Part shown: positions 46,195 to 53,915 of the stretch, piece after piece | Layout: every line of letters starts with the position of its first letter | Position numbering within the stretch: the first letter of the stretch is position 1 | Source of the DNA: CAVQCX01 sp963775335 | GTDB taxonomy: Bacteria; Pseudomonadota; Gammaproteobacteria; Chromatiales; Chromatiaceae | Direction of reading: 5' to 3' | DNA length: 64,000 bases | Assembly (NCBI GenBank): GCA_963775335.1 | Contig: CAVZIJ010000003.1 | Location: 186,001 to 250,000 of the forward strand | The notes under the pieces: generated by a model | Database searches by the model: none | What the model was told of the DNA's origin: nothing | What the model saw: the letters and a program-made list of their open reading frames with translations, nothing else | Position numbers and translations under genes: made by a program

Positions 46195-46436
46195 CGGGCG
46201 TCTTCTCCCTCCAGTTCGGCCAGCAGTTCCTGGATATTGTTCAGATCAACGCTGGAAGAGAGCCCCATGGGGCGGGGCGTGGTCACATAAGGGCGCTGGT
46301 TGGCGGGCTTCTCGACCTGCTCCAACCCTGCCCGCAATGCCTCGTTGATGACCTTCTTGAACGGAGAGTGGAGCTTTGCGGAGAGGGCCCTTGCGCGCTC
46401 CAGCACGTCGTCGTCGATGTTCAACGTCGTCCGCAT
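46191..46436 (-). CDS. vapB: VapB-type ribbon-helix-helix antitoxin
   Basis: The product is 81 aa. It begins MRTTLNIDDDVLERARALSA, the DNA-binding strand-helix of the RHH fold, then FKKVINEALRAGLEQ. The C-terminal half (DLNNIQELLAELEGEDA) is the acidic toxin-binding tail. It neutralises the adjacent PIN toxin and should autoregulate this pair from a promoter upstream of 46436. Confidence 0.85.
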   Translation of the reverse strand: MRTTLNIDDDVLERARALSAKLHSPFKKVINEALRAGLEQVEKPANQRPYVTTPRPMGLSSSVDLNNIQELLAELEGEDAR

Positions 46437-46694
46437 GGAGGCATCATAGCATCAGCGGAAATGATGTCAACGCATCTTCATTCTCCCTGAGAACCCAACA
46501 GCTGGATGCCCCTTTGTTTCCGCTTCGGCTCGGGCTGGCGCTTACTCGAAAATGAGAGGGTTTGAGCCTCATGCAACACGAATCTCGGCATGCCTCCCTT
46601 GGCCCAGAAGCCACCCGGGATTGAACATGGTGCATTGGTGAGTTGGTGTCTTTGTGCTACCTTGTAGTGCATGTGGATCACGAGACACCTTAGT

Positions 46695-46931
46695 ATGAGC
46701 CGTCTTACTGTTACCCTTGATGACGACCTGCATCGCGCCCTGAAGGAAACGGCGGCGCGTCAAGGCCGTTCCATTGCCTCGATCATTGAGGAAAGCCTGC
46801 GCCTGCGCGGCATCCAAGATCAGGAAAGTGCCCGTTCCTTGGTTGCGCAAGCACGCAAGCGTGCGCAACTCGAACCTGATAAGGCACTGGAGTTGGCTGT
46901 CGAGGAGACACGCGCCGCTCGTAAGCGATGA
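46695..46931 (+). CDS. RHH antitoxin (second toxin-antitoxin module)
   Basis: The product is 78 aa from ATG 46695 (MSRLTVTLDDDLHRALKETA). It is a CopG/RHH-type DNA-binding domain followed by RQGRSIASIIEESLRLRG and a C-terminal Lys/Arg/Glu helix that should wrap the toxin. An ATG at 46671 gives eight more residues. Its stop overlaps the PIN gene start by 4 nt (ATGA). Confidence 0.8.
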   Translation: MSRLTVTLDDDLHRALKETAARQGRSIASIIEESLRLRGIQDQESARSLVAQARKRAQLEPDKALELAVEETRAARKR

Positions 46932-47383
46932 GCCTACCGGTATTCGTCGTCGATACGAATGTAGTGGTCGCTGGCCTGATCACCGACGCGGACCGCTCCC
47001 CGGTGGCGTTCATCCTGGATGCGATGTTGTCGGGATCGTTGCTCCATCTCTTGTCGCCGGAGCTACTGGCGGAGTATCGGTCGGTATTGCTGAGGCCAAA
47101 GCTCACCAAGCTGCACAGTTTGGCTGAAGCAGAGGTCGATCGTTTACTCGTGGAACTGACGGCGAACGCCATGTGGCGTGAGCCGAAACCTGCTTCTCCA
47201 GCACCCGATCCGGCGCCCGATCGTGGCGACGACCACCTGTGGGCGCTTCTCGGGGCTTACGCTGGGAGCATCCTCATCACGGGAGATCGTCTGCTGCTGG
47301 AAAATCCACCGACCAGAAGTTCGGTGATTTCTCCCAAGACCTGTATCGACCGCTTTTTGAGCGTGGACGATTCCACCAGATGA
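46928..47383 (+). CDS. PIN-domain toxin, PIN_3-like
   Basis: The product is 151 aa. The N-terminal FVVDTNVVVAGLITDADRSP, then VAFILDAMLSG, is the pattern of the putative toxin-antitoxin PIN family (PIN_3). The C-terminal DDHLWALLGAYAGSILITGD holds the acidic residues. It differs in type from the VapC genes on either side. It pairs with the RHH gene immediately upstream. Confidence 0.85.
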   Translation: MSLPVFVVDTNVVVAGLITDADRSPVAFILDAMLSGSLLHLLSPELLAEYRSVLLRPKLTKLHSLAEAEVDRLLVELTANAMWREPKPASPAPDPAPDRGDDHLWALLGAYAGSILITGDRLLLENPPTRSSVISPKTCIDRFLSVDDSTR

Positions 47384-47406
47384 TTGCCAAACAAGGGGAC
47401 CAAAGG

Positions 47407-47444
47407 ACCAATGGGGTCAGACTCGATTGATCTGATTGATCTCT
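47407..47444 (+). repeat. 38-bp direct repeat, right copy
   Basis: This is the second copy of the repeat at 45588-45625. Its AATGGGGTCAGACTCGAT core (47410-47427) is also one arm of the 18-bp inverted repeat with 47470-47487. Confidence 0.85.
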
Positions 47445-47487
47445 TCCTCAGCTTAGCACAAGGTTTTCGATCGAGTCTGACCCCATT
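47410..47487. repeat. Perfect 18-bp inverted repeat between convergent toxin genes
   Basis: AATGGGGTCAGACTCGAT at 47410-47427 is the exact reverse complement of ATCGAGTCTGACCCCATT at 47470-47487, with a 42-nt loop. The second arm is followed by a T-run (TTGATCTTTTTT). It could be a bidirectional terminator between the convergent toxin genes, and it belongs to the same repeat family as the 38-bp repeats. Confidence 0.75.
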
Positions 47488-47546
47488 GATCTTTTTTGAT
47501 TGCCATTGATTGTTGATTGTTACTTGGGTGTGATATCAGCGCCCGG

Positions 47547-47969
47547 TCACTCGAACCAGTTTTCGATTCTCAGCCCTTGGAACTGCATGAAATCCGACGT
47601 ATTACGCGTGACCAGCACCAGATTGTTGACCGCGGCGGTTGCTGCAATCTGGGAGTCTGGATACGAAGGCGGGCTGCCCGCTTGGCGCAACCGGGCGCGT
47701 TCTTCGGCCTGCCATTGAGCAGCGCGTTCATCGAAGTCAATCAAAGGGATGGCAGGGCGGACGCGGCGAAAGAGGTAGTCCTCGATCCGGTCTCGACGTT
47801 TGCCCACAGGTAGAAGAAGCATCCCGTAGAGAAGCTCTTGCCAGGTGACGACAGAGATCGCGAGTAACTCGCTGTGCTCTCTTATCCTCTCCAGCACAGT
47901 TGCTTGCGGCTGGGCGACGAGGGGCTCGGAGACGATGTTGGTGTCGAGCAGAAACCTTACTCCGGCCAT
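47547..47969 (-). CDS. vapC: VapC-type PIN-domain toxin (third module)
   Basis: The product is 140 aa. It has RFLLDTNIVSEPLV (catalytic Asp), VVTWQELLYGM (Glu), DFDERAAQWQAEERARLRQA and PDSQIAATAAVNNLVLVTRN, then TSDFMQF. These are the conserved VapC residues. The start lies inside the end of the antitoxin gene (13-nt overlap). Confidence 0.9.
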   Translation of the reverse strand: MAGVRFLLDTNIVSEPLVAQPQATVLERIREHSELLAISVVTWQELLYGMLLLPVGKRRDRIEDYLFRRVRPAIPLIDFDERAAQWQAEERARLRQAGSPPSYPDSQIAATAAVNNLVLVTRNTSDFMQFQGLRIENWFE

Positions 47970-48244
47970 CCCGCGTCCTTCACTGGTCTTCGGTCACGCC
48001 AGGAGTCGACCTCTTCAGAAGCCCAATCGATGGGCTCGAACTCGGGATCGGCGCGCATTTCGGCCACCAGCTGCCAGAAGTCGGGCCGCTCCTTTCCCTG
48101 GCGAAGCCGAGCGTATTCGCTCTCCGACACGAGCACTGCGACGGGTTTCCCTCGTCGGGTTATGTGAACGGCCTCCCCGCTCTCGGCCTGGTGGATCAGC
48201 CGTGTCAGGTGAGCCTTAGCGTCGGCTATCGAAGTCTCAGACAT
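47957..48244 (-). CDS. Phd/YefM-family antitoxin
   Basis: The product is 95 aa, starting MSETSIADAKAHLTRLIHQA, then ESGEAVHITRRGKPVAVLVS, the Phd/YefM DNA-binding fold. The C-terminal PDFWQLVAEMRADPEFEPID-like region is the toxin-binding tail. Pairing of a Phd antitoxin with a VapC-like PIN toxin is common. A longer start at 48304 is not supported. Confidence 0.88.
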   Translation of the reverse strand: MSETSIADAKAHLTRLIHQAESGEAVHITRRGKPVAVLVSESEYARLRQGKERPDFWQLVAEMRADPEFEPIDWASEEVDSWRDRRPVKDAGWPE

Positions 48245-48497
48245 TCTCGGACGTTTCCTGACCATGGATATGGTCATCTTAGACGGCAGGGCGGTTGCTG
48301 TCATCGCGATGAATGAGGTTTGTCGAGAAGATCAGCGTACCGCCCGGCTCGAGCAGCGCGTCGCTATCGCGGATCAGGGCGAGAGGGTAGCGATGCCCGG
48401 TCGGACCAGGGCATCTGATTGAGCGAACAGGCAAAATCGGGCAAAGCTGGGGGCGACTGCGGCTGGGAATGCCCGCTTCTTGGGCACTGACGTCAGT
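48245..48497. other. Intergenic region with a decayed methyltransferase-like fragment
   Basis: On the minus strand around 48311-48385 one frame reads ALIRDSDALLEPGGTLIFST, then NLIHRDD. This resembles the end of the RlmL/RlmK-type methyltransferase domain (LL-PGG-L-FS-N). Only about 30 residues remain. No other gene is seen. Confidence 0.35.
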
Positions 48498-49709
48498 CTA
48501 AGGCTGGCTTCGGTCGCGAGCCACGTCCCCCCGGTGCGCACCTGCCCGCAACTCCGAGAGGCTGTCCATCACATACCCCCAGGGAATGCGCTCCTGCTCC
48601 AGGCGTACCCCGGGTCCCCAGCGGCCGTCGCACAGGGCCTGGTACAGCGCCGACTCCGCCTCGTCCAATCTCGGCAGCTCCCGCCCACAGGCAGGACTGG
48701 CCTCGTGGGACCAGAGATTCCGGTGGGCCAGCAGCGTCGCCTCGTCCATCAGCAGGCTACGGGCCCGGGGCAGGTACTGGCGCAGTCCGTCCAGTATGGC
48801 CAGCCCGTGGGTATCCAGGTCACCCCAGTAGTAACAGGGCAGAGCGCCCAGCCAGGGGATCTCGCCGAAGGGCCCCACGGCATAGCCCTGGCCCATGAAG
48901 GCCACCGTGCCCGACATGTCTTCCAGGGCCAAGCCGGTCTGCAGGTTCTCGACGATCAGCACGCGCTCGATGGGCAGCTCCAGGGCGGCCAGCTCCGCGA
49001 CCGGGGCCTGGATGTCGCCCAAGCCGCCGATTCGTTGGCGCAGCCCGGGGTCGAGCACCCGCATGCGTAGCGACACCGGCAGGCGCTTGAGGCCGGTCAG
49101 GGCGTAGAGATCGTCGGTCGTGGCCTCGCCCAGGATGGCGCCCAGCCAGTCCTTGACGACCTTCTGGCGTCCCTCCAGCCACTTGCTGTCGATGCCCGAG
49201 ACCGGCAGCTGGCGGATGTAGAGGTTGGAGCGGGGGTGGTCGAGGAGCCACCGGAGCAGCTCCGTGAGCTGCGCGAGCTCGCGGTCGGACCAGCCGGCGA
49301 GGACCTCGAGATGGCGGGGCAGCACGCCGGCGAGGGCCGGCCAGACCTCTAGAATGCCGAGGTAGCGTTGCCTTGCGCGCCGCCATTCCTGCGCCTGGCC
49401 GATCAGCGCGGCCACCGCCTCGGGGTCGGGCAGGGTCAGGGTCTCGGGCAGTCGCTGGGTGCCGAGCAGCGGCCAACGCCGATCGGTCCAGCGTAGATCT
49501 CCGGGCCCCGGCCAGCGGGTCCAGCTCGCTTGCCAGGCGCGCACCGAGGCTAGGTGCTCCCGGGCCTGGCGCTCGCCGGGCACGCCGAGTGGCAGGCTGA
49601 GCGGCCAGTCGCCGCCGCCGGCCAGCCAGGCGCGGCACTGGTTGCGGTAGCGGGTGGCGAGGCGCTCGCGCAGCGCCGCCGGATCAAGCAGGAAGGCTCT
49701 AGCCCCCAT
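48498..49709 (-). CDS. jetD: Wadjet protein JetD (DUF3322/DUF2220, TOPRIM nuclease subunit)
   Basis: The product is 403 aa. The N-terminal half (helical, with LASVRAWQASWTRWPGPGDL, RYLGILEVWPALAGVLPRHL) corresponds to DUF3322. The C-terminal half has the TOPRIM motifs RVLIVENLQTGLAL (catalytic Glu) and YYWGDLDTHGLAILDGLR (DxD), the features of DUF2220. In Wadjet, JetD is the nuclease that cuts circular plasmid DNA after extrusion by the SMC complex. The start codon lies in the right arm of an 11-bp inverted repeat that begins near the end of jetC. Confidence 0.92.
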   Translation of the reverse strand: MGARAFLLDPAALRERLATRYRNQCRAWLAGGGDWPLSLPLGVPGERQAREHLASVRAWQASWTRWPGPGDLRWTDRRWPLLGTQRLPETLTLPDPEAVAALIGQAQEWRRARQRYLGILEVWPALAGVLPRHLEVLAGWSDRELAQLTELLRWLLDHPRSNLYIRQLPVSGIDSKWLEGRQKVVKDWLGAILGEATTDDLYALTGLKRLPVSLRMRVLDPGLRQRIGGLGDIQAPVAELAALELPIERVLIVENLQTGLALEDMSGTVAFMGQGYAVGPFGEIPWLGALPCYYWGDLDTHGLAILDGLRQYLPRARSLLMDEATLLAHRNLWSHEASPACGRELPRLDEAESALYQALCDGRWGPGVRLEQERIPWGYVMDSLSELRAGAHRGDVARDRSQP

Positions 49710-49874
49710 TTCTCACCACCGTTCTACTGCGGCCGCCGATCCGCTCGCCGTGGCGGGGCGTACTTGCTTCAGCCGGCTTGACGTAGTGTCGGCTACGCCG
49801 GCGCCGTCTTCCGCTCCGTGCGCCCCACCACAGCGGCGCCTCGACGCCCTCGCTACGAACCGCGGTGAGAAATG
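49707..49874. repeat. Inverted-repeat element in the jetC-jetD junction
   Basis: CATTTCTCACC at 49707-49717 is the exact reverse complement of GGTGAGAAATG at 49864-49874. The element fills the whole 170-bp gap between jetC and jetD. The first arm contains the jetD start codon (revcomp CAT at 49707-49709) and its ribosome site GGTGAG. The interior is GC-rich with more pairing (GGCGCC and CCGGCG stretches). No coding frame is seen. Confidence 0.75.
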
Positions 49875-49878
49875 CGGG

Positions 49879-52800
49879 CTACGCACGGGCCTGGGCGGGT
49901 AGGCGCAGTCGCTGCTGCGCGGTGTCGTACTCGATGGGCAGGGTGGCGGAGCGTTTGCGCTCGGCGATGTCCACGAAGCAGGCCCCGCCGATGAAGGGCT
50001 CCAGGGTCATGACCGATTTCAGCGGGGTGGCGACGATCATCTGGAAGCCGAAGCGCTCGAAGATGCGCATGGCAAGCTCGGTGAACTCGTTGTCCGCCTT
50101 GCCGAAGGCCTCGTCGAGCACCACCGGGGCGTAGATGGGGAAGCCGCCCTCGGCGCCGCCCAGCTGGTAGCGCAGAGCGGCGGCCAGGCAGGTGGTGGCG
50201 AGCTTCTCGCGCTGGCCGCCGGACTTGCCGGCGCCGGAGCGGTAGAGCTCCACCTCGGTGCCCTCGGCGTCCAGCTCCCGGCCGATGAACTCCACGTGCA
50301 GGCGCACGTCCAGCACCTGCTCGCGCCAGCGCCGCTCCTCCGGGTCCTGGCCGCCGAGGCGCTGCACCAGGCGGCGCAGCACCAGAAAGCGCTCCTCGGC
50401 GGTGGCGCGGTCCAGCTGCCAGGCGTGGCCGAGCACCTGCTGGACCTCCTGGCGGAAGGCCCGCACGTCGTCCAAGTGGCGGTCGGCGATGGCGATCTGC
50501 AGGTGGGTGCCGGGGTTGAACTCGGCGTCGGCCAGGCCCTCGTTCACCGACTCCATGCGCGCGTAGATGTCCTTGCGCGCCTGGGAGAGATGGGCGTTGA
50601 GGGCGGCCAGGTTCTCGGTGCTCTGCTCCTTGAGCATCTCGAAGAAGCGCTGCTCGTGGCCGGGCAGGCCGTCGCGCTCCAGGCGCTGGAGCAGGGCGAG
50701 GAAATCCGGTGCGGCCTCCAGGGTCGCGTCGAAGTCGGCGCCTTCCTGGGGCCATTCGCGCTTGAATTCGGTGAAGGCGCGCTCGACGTGGCGCACGCCC
50801 CGGGCGCGCTCTTCGCGCAGGCCCTTGAGCTCGTCCTGGATAGCGCGCTCGGTGCGGCGCCGGCGCTCGTCGAGGTTCTCCAGGCTGAGGGGTCCGCCGG
50901 CCGTGAAGCGCGCCTCCAGCACCGGGCGCTGCCGGGGGCCGGGGCGCAGCGCGGAGGCCAGGCGCTGCTCGAGCGCCTGGCGCTCCTGGGCGAGCCGCGC
51001 GAGCTCGGCGGCGAGCTGCTGGCGGTCGGCGCGCACTTTGACCAGGGCGTCCCGGGCGGTGCGGATCTCGGCGCGCTGGCGCTCGATGCGCTCGCCCAGG
51101 CGCTGCAGCGTGGCGTTGCCCTGGCGCAGCTCCTGGAGCTGGCGCTGCAGGGCCTGGAGGTGGTCCAGAGCGCCGGCGATGTCGATGTCCTGCCAGTCGA
51201 GCTGGACCAGGGCGACGCAGGCCTGGACCCGGCTCTGCTGGGCGATGCGCTGCTGCTGCAGCTCGGAGAGCTTGCGCTCCAGGGCGGCGATGGACTCGGC
51301 CAGCTCCTGGGCGCGGCGGGTGTAGAGGGCGAGCTTTTCGCGATTGTCGAAGCCCAGCACCCAGCGGCGGCGATCGTCCACCCGGGTGCGGTCGTCCTTC
51401 TCGTGGCGGGTGGGGCCGTGGCGCACCTGGCCCTCGCGGGTCAGGGCGCGCTCCTCGCGGCGGAAGTCGCGCAGGTTGTCCACGCAGGCGTAGTCGAAGC
51501 GGCGCGAGAGCTCCGCCTCCAGCCAGGGGCGGTAGCTGGTCTCGCGCAGCTGAAGCTTGCGCACCAGGGACTGGAGGCCGGGGGGATTGAGGTCCGCCGG
51601 GCGGGCGTCGGCCACCCGGTAGTAGACCAGGCGCTGGCCCAGGTGGGTGTCGTTGACGTACTGGGAGACGGCGGGGTAGCGGCGCTCGTCCACCAGCAGG
51701 GACAGGGCGAAGCTGTGCAGCACCCGCTCGATGGCGCCGCGCCAGTCGCTGGCCTCCTCGCGCACCTGGATCAGCTCGCCGACGAAGGGCAGCTCGGACT
51801 CGGCGAGCCCCAGGGCCTCGGCCAAGGCGCGGCGCAGGTCCAACATCTGAGCCGGGATGTTGGAGGGCTGGCGCTGCATGGCCTCGACCTCCCGGCGCAC
51901 GGAGGCAAACTCCGCCTCCAGGGAGGTCTTCTCGTCGCGCAGGCGGTCGCGGCTGGCCTCCACTTCTTCCTCGGCCTGCTGCCAGGACTCGGCGATGCTG
52001 CGGGCCTCGCCGATGCGCTCGGCGTAGGCCTGGGGGCTGTCCGGCAGGTGCCAACCCAAGGCGGCGCAGGCGGCCTCGGCCTGGCCGCGCCGTTTCAGGC
52101 GCTCGTCGCGCTGCTTCTCCAGCTCCAGGCACTGGCGCTGCAGGTACTCGATGCGGTCGCCGCCGGATTGGCGGTGCTCGGCCTCCAGGGTTTCCAGGGC
52201 CTCTTCCAGGCGGTCGAGTGCGTCCTGGCGCTGGCGCTCCTCGGCCTCCAGCCCCAGGTCGCGGGTGCGCAGCCGCTCCACGTGCGCGTCCAGCAGGCCG
52301 ATGCGGGTCTCGTCGCACCAGCCGTCGATGGCGAGCAGCAGGTCGTCGCGCTCGCCGATCGCCCGGTCCAGGTCCTGCACCCGGGCGTAGTCGTCCCGGG
52401 CGGGCTTGAGGGTGTCCACCTGGCGGCGCGCGGTGACCACCTCCCGGTGGGCGGCGTCCAGCTCGGCGAACTCGGCCACCAGGCGATCGGCGGCGGCGAA
52501 GGTCTCCGGCTCGTCGAGCATGAACTCGCGCAGGAAGCTGTTGAGGTCCCCCAGGTTCTTGGCCGACTGGGTCTTGTGCAGCAGCTTCAGGGCCATCTCG
52601 GAATCTATGCCGAGCAGACGGCGGAAGCGCTCGGCGTAGGGGCGGAAGGTGTCGCCGAAGTGGTCCACGTCGGTCAGGAGGCGCTTGAGGGCGCGCACGT
52701 CCAGGTCGAAGCCGTCGAGCTCCCGGGAGACGTCGAAGGCGCGCTCGGCGATCATGAAATGGCGCTTGACGTCGGCGTTGGCCGAGGCCACCCCGCGCAG

Positions 52801-53229
52801 CCAGTAGAGCTGGATCAAGCTCACCTCTCTGCCCTCGCCGTTGGCAAACGTCAGGGCCAGGGCCGACCAGGTGGTGCCGTTGCGCAGGAAGCGGGTGGCG
52901 ATCTCCCCGGACTCTATGTCCTTCTGGTCGCCCCAGGCGCCGCGCACGTAGGAGGCGAGGTTGCGGTCGCGGCGGCTGCGCTCGCCCTCGCGGGCCGCGG
53001 CGTTGAACACCAGCCACTGGGGCGGCACCAGCAGTGCCGCCAGGGCGTCGAGCAGGGTGGACTTGCCCGAGCCCGAGCGCCCGACGATCAGGAACCCGTC
53101 CTCGGCGATGGCGATGTCGTGCAGGTCCGAGAAGGTGCCCCAGTTGAGCACCTGCAAGCGGCGCATGCGAAACTGTCGCGCCCGCTGCAGCGCCGACACA
53201 TCCACCAGCATGTCCGCCTGCCAGGTCAA
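49879..53229 (-). CDS. jetC: Wadjet protein JetC (SMC-like ATPase)
   Basis: The product is 1116 aa. Walker A is GRSGSGKST (50-58). Long coiled coils rich in Glu, Arg and Gln fill residues 230-900, with a hinge-like segment around 520-590 (LVDERRYPAVSQYVNDTHLG). The C-terminal head has the ABC signature RSGAGKSGGQREKLA and Walker B PVVLDEAFGKADNEF. This is the MksB-like SMC subunit that extrudes DNA loops. The TTG start overlaps the jetB stop (TCTTGA). An ATG at 53211 (MLVDVSALQRAR) is an alternative. The overlap implies coupled translation with jetB. Confidence 0.95.
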   Translation of the reverse strand: MTWQADMLVDVSALQRARQFRMRRLQVLNWGTFSDLHDIAIAEDGFLIVGRSGSGKSTLLDALAALLVPPQWLVFNAAAREGERSRRDRNLASYVRGAWGDQKDIESGEIATRFLRNGTTWSALALTFANGEGREVSLIQLYWLRGVASANADVKRHFMIAERAFDVSRELDGFDLDVRALKRLLTDVDHFGDTFRPYAERFRRLLGIDSEMALKLLHKTQSAKNLGDLNSFLREFMLDEPETFAAADRLVAEFAELDAAHREVVTARRQVDTLKPARDDYARVQDLDRAIGERDDLLLAIDGWCDETRIGLLDAHVERLRTRDLGLEAEERQRQDALDRLEEALETLEAEHRQSGGDRIEYLQRQCLELEKQRDERLKRRGQAEAACAALGWHLPDSPQAYAERIGEARSIAESWQQAEEEVEASRDRLRDEKTSLEAEFASVRREVEAMQRQPSNIPAQMLDLRRALAEALGLAESELPFVGELIQVREEASDWRGAIERVLHSFALSLLVDERRYPAVSQYVNDTHLGQRLVYYRVADARPADLNPPGLQSLVRKLQLRETSYRPWLEAELSRRFDYACVDNLRDFRREERALTREGQVRHGPTRHEKDDRTRVDDRRRWVLGFDNREKLALYTRRAQELAESIAALERKLSELQQQRIAQQSRVQACVALVQLDWQDIDIAGALDHLQALQRQLQELRQGNATLQRLGERIERQRAEIRTARDALVKVRADRQQLAAELARLAQERQALEQRLASALRPGPRQRPVLEARFTAGGPLSLENLDERRRRTERAIQDELKGLREERARGVRHVERAFTEFKREWPQEGADFDATLEAAPDFLALLQRLERDGLPGHEQRFFEMLKEQSTENLAALNAHLSQARKDIYARMESVNEGLADAEFNPGTHLQIAIADRHLDDVRAFRQEVQQVLGHAWQLDRATAEERFLVLRRLVQRLGGQDPEERRWREQVLDVRLHVEFIGRELDAEGTEVELYRSGAGKSGGQREKLATTCLAAALRYQLGGAEGGFPIYAPVVLDEAFGKADNEFTELAMRIFERFGFQMIVATPLKSVMTLEPFIGGACFVDIAERKRSATLPIEYDTAQQRLRLPAQARA

Positions 53230-53915
53230 GACGCCTCGTCCTCCTCGTTCTGCTCCTCCTCGGCGGCGGCGGCCGGCTGGAGCCGCTCGGCCGCATAGAC
53301 CCGCGTCAGCTCGACGATCTGCTCGGCGCTGAACAAAAGCTTCAGGGTAGGGGAGATCTCGAAGCGGTCCTCGCTGCCGCGGATGGCGCTGATCAGGCTG
53401 TTCTTCTTCACCTTCTCGATGGCCGCGGCGATGCGCTTGTCGAAGCCGGCGCGGTCGGTGTTGAGGCTGTGCTCGTAGAGCTTCATCTGCTCGCGCATCT
53501 CAGCGGTGGAGACCACCGCGCGCTCGCCGCGCACCTCGGCATCCGCCAGAAGCTGGCGCAGATACAGCAGCAGCACCGATTCCAGGAAGGTCAGGCGGGT
53601 GCGCCTGAGCAGTATGGGGCTCTCCAGCTCGCCGGTGTCGGCCTGGCGCACGAAGGCCACCTGGGCGTCGGGGTCGAGCACCAGCTCCAGGAACAGGTCC
53701 GCCAAGCGCGAGCGCACCGGTTCCTGGTAGCGCAGCAGCGCCGGCCAGAGCCGGCCGTGGCGGCGCCCGTCGAGCGACGGGCCGCTTAGCAGCTGCACCA
53801 GGACCCGGCGGGCCTCCAGGGGCAGCTCGCCGCAGTCGCCGGGGTAGAGCACCTGGGGACCGGTCTCAGGCAGATCGGTTTCGGTCGGCAGATCCGGGTT
53901 ATCCAGCGGTTCCAA
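53226..53915 (-). CDS. jetB: Wadjet protein JetB (DUF4194)
   Basis: The product is about 229 aa if started at TTG 53915, or 257 aa from the ATG at 53999, which would overlap jetA by 100 bp. It contains the DUF4194/MksE-like winged-helix region: LEARRVLVQLLSGPSLDGRR, VLDPDAQVAFVRQADTGELE, TRLTFLESVLLLYLRQLLAD and the C-terminal NSLISAIRGSEDRFEISPTL. The last 25 residues are acidic (AAAAEEEQNEEDEAS). It is the KITE-type subunit that bridges JetA and JetC. Confidence 0.88.
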   Translation of the reverse strand: MEPLDNPDLPTETDLPETGPQVLYPGDCGELPLEARRVLVQLLSGPSLDGRRHGRLWPALLRYQEPVRSRLADLFLELVLDPDAQVAFVRQADTGELESPILLRRTRLTFLESVLLLYLRQLLADAEVRGERAVVSTAEMREQMKLYEHSLNTDRAGFDKRIAAAIEKVKKNSLISAIRGSEDRFEISPTLKLLFSAEQIVELTRVYAAERLQPAAAAEEEQNEEDEAS

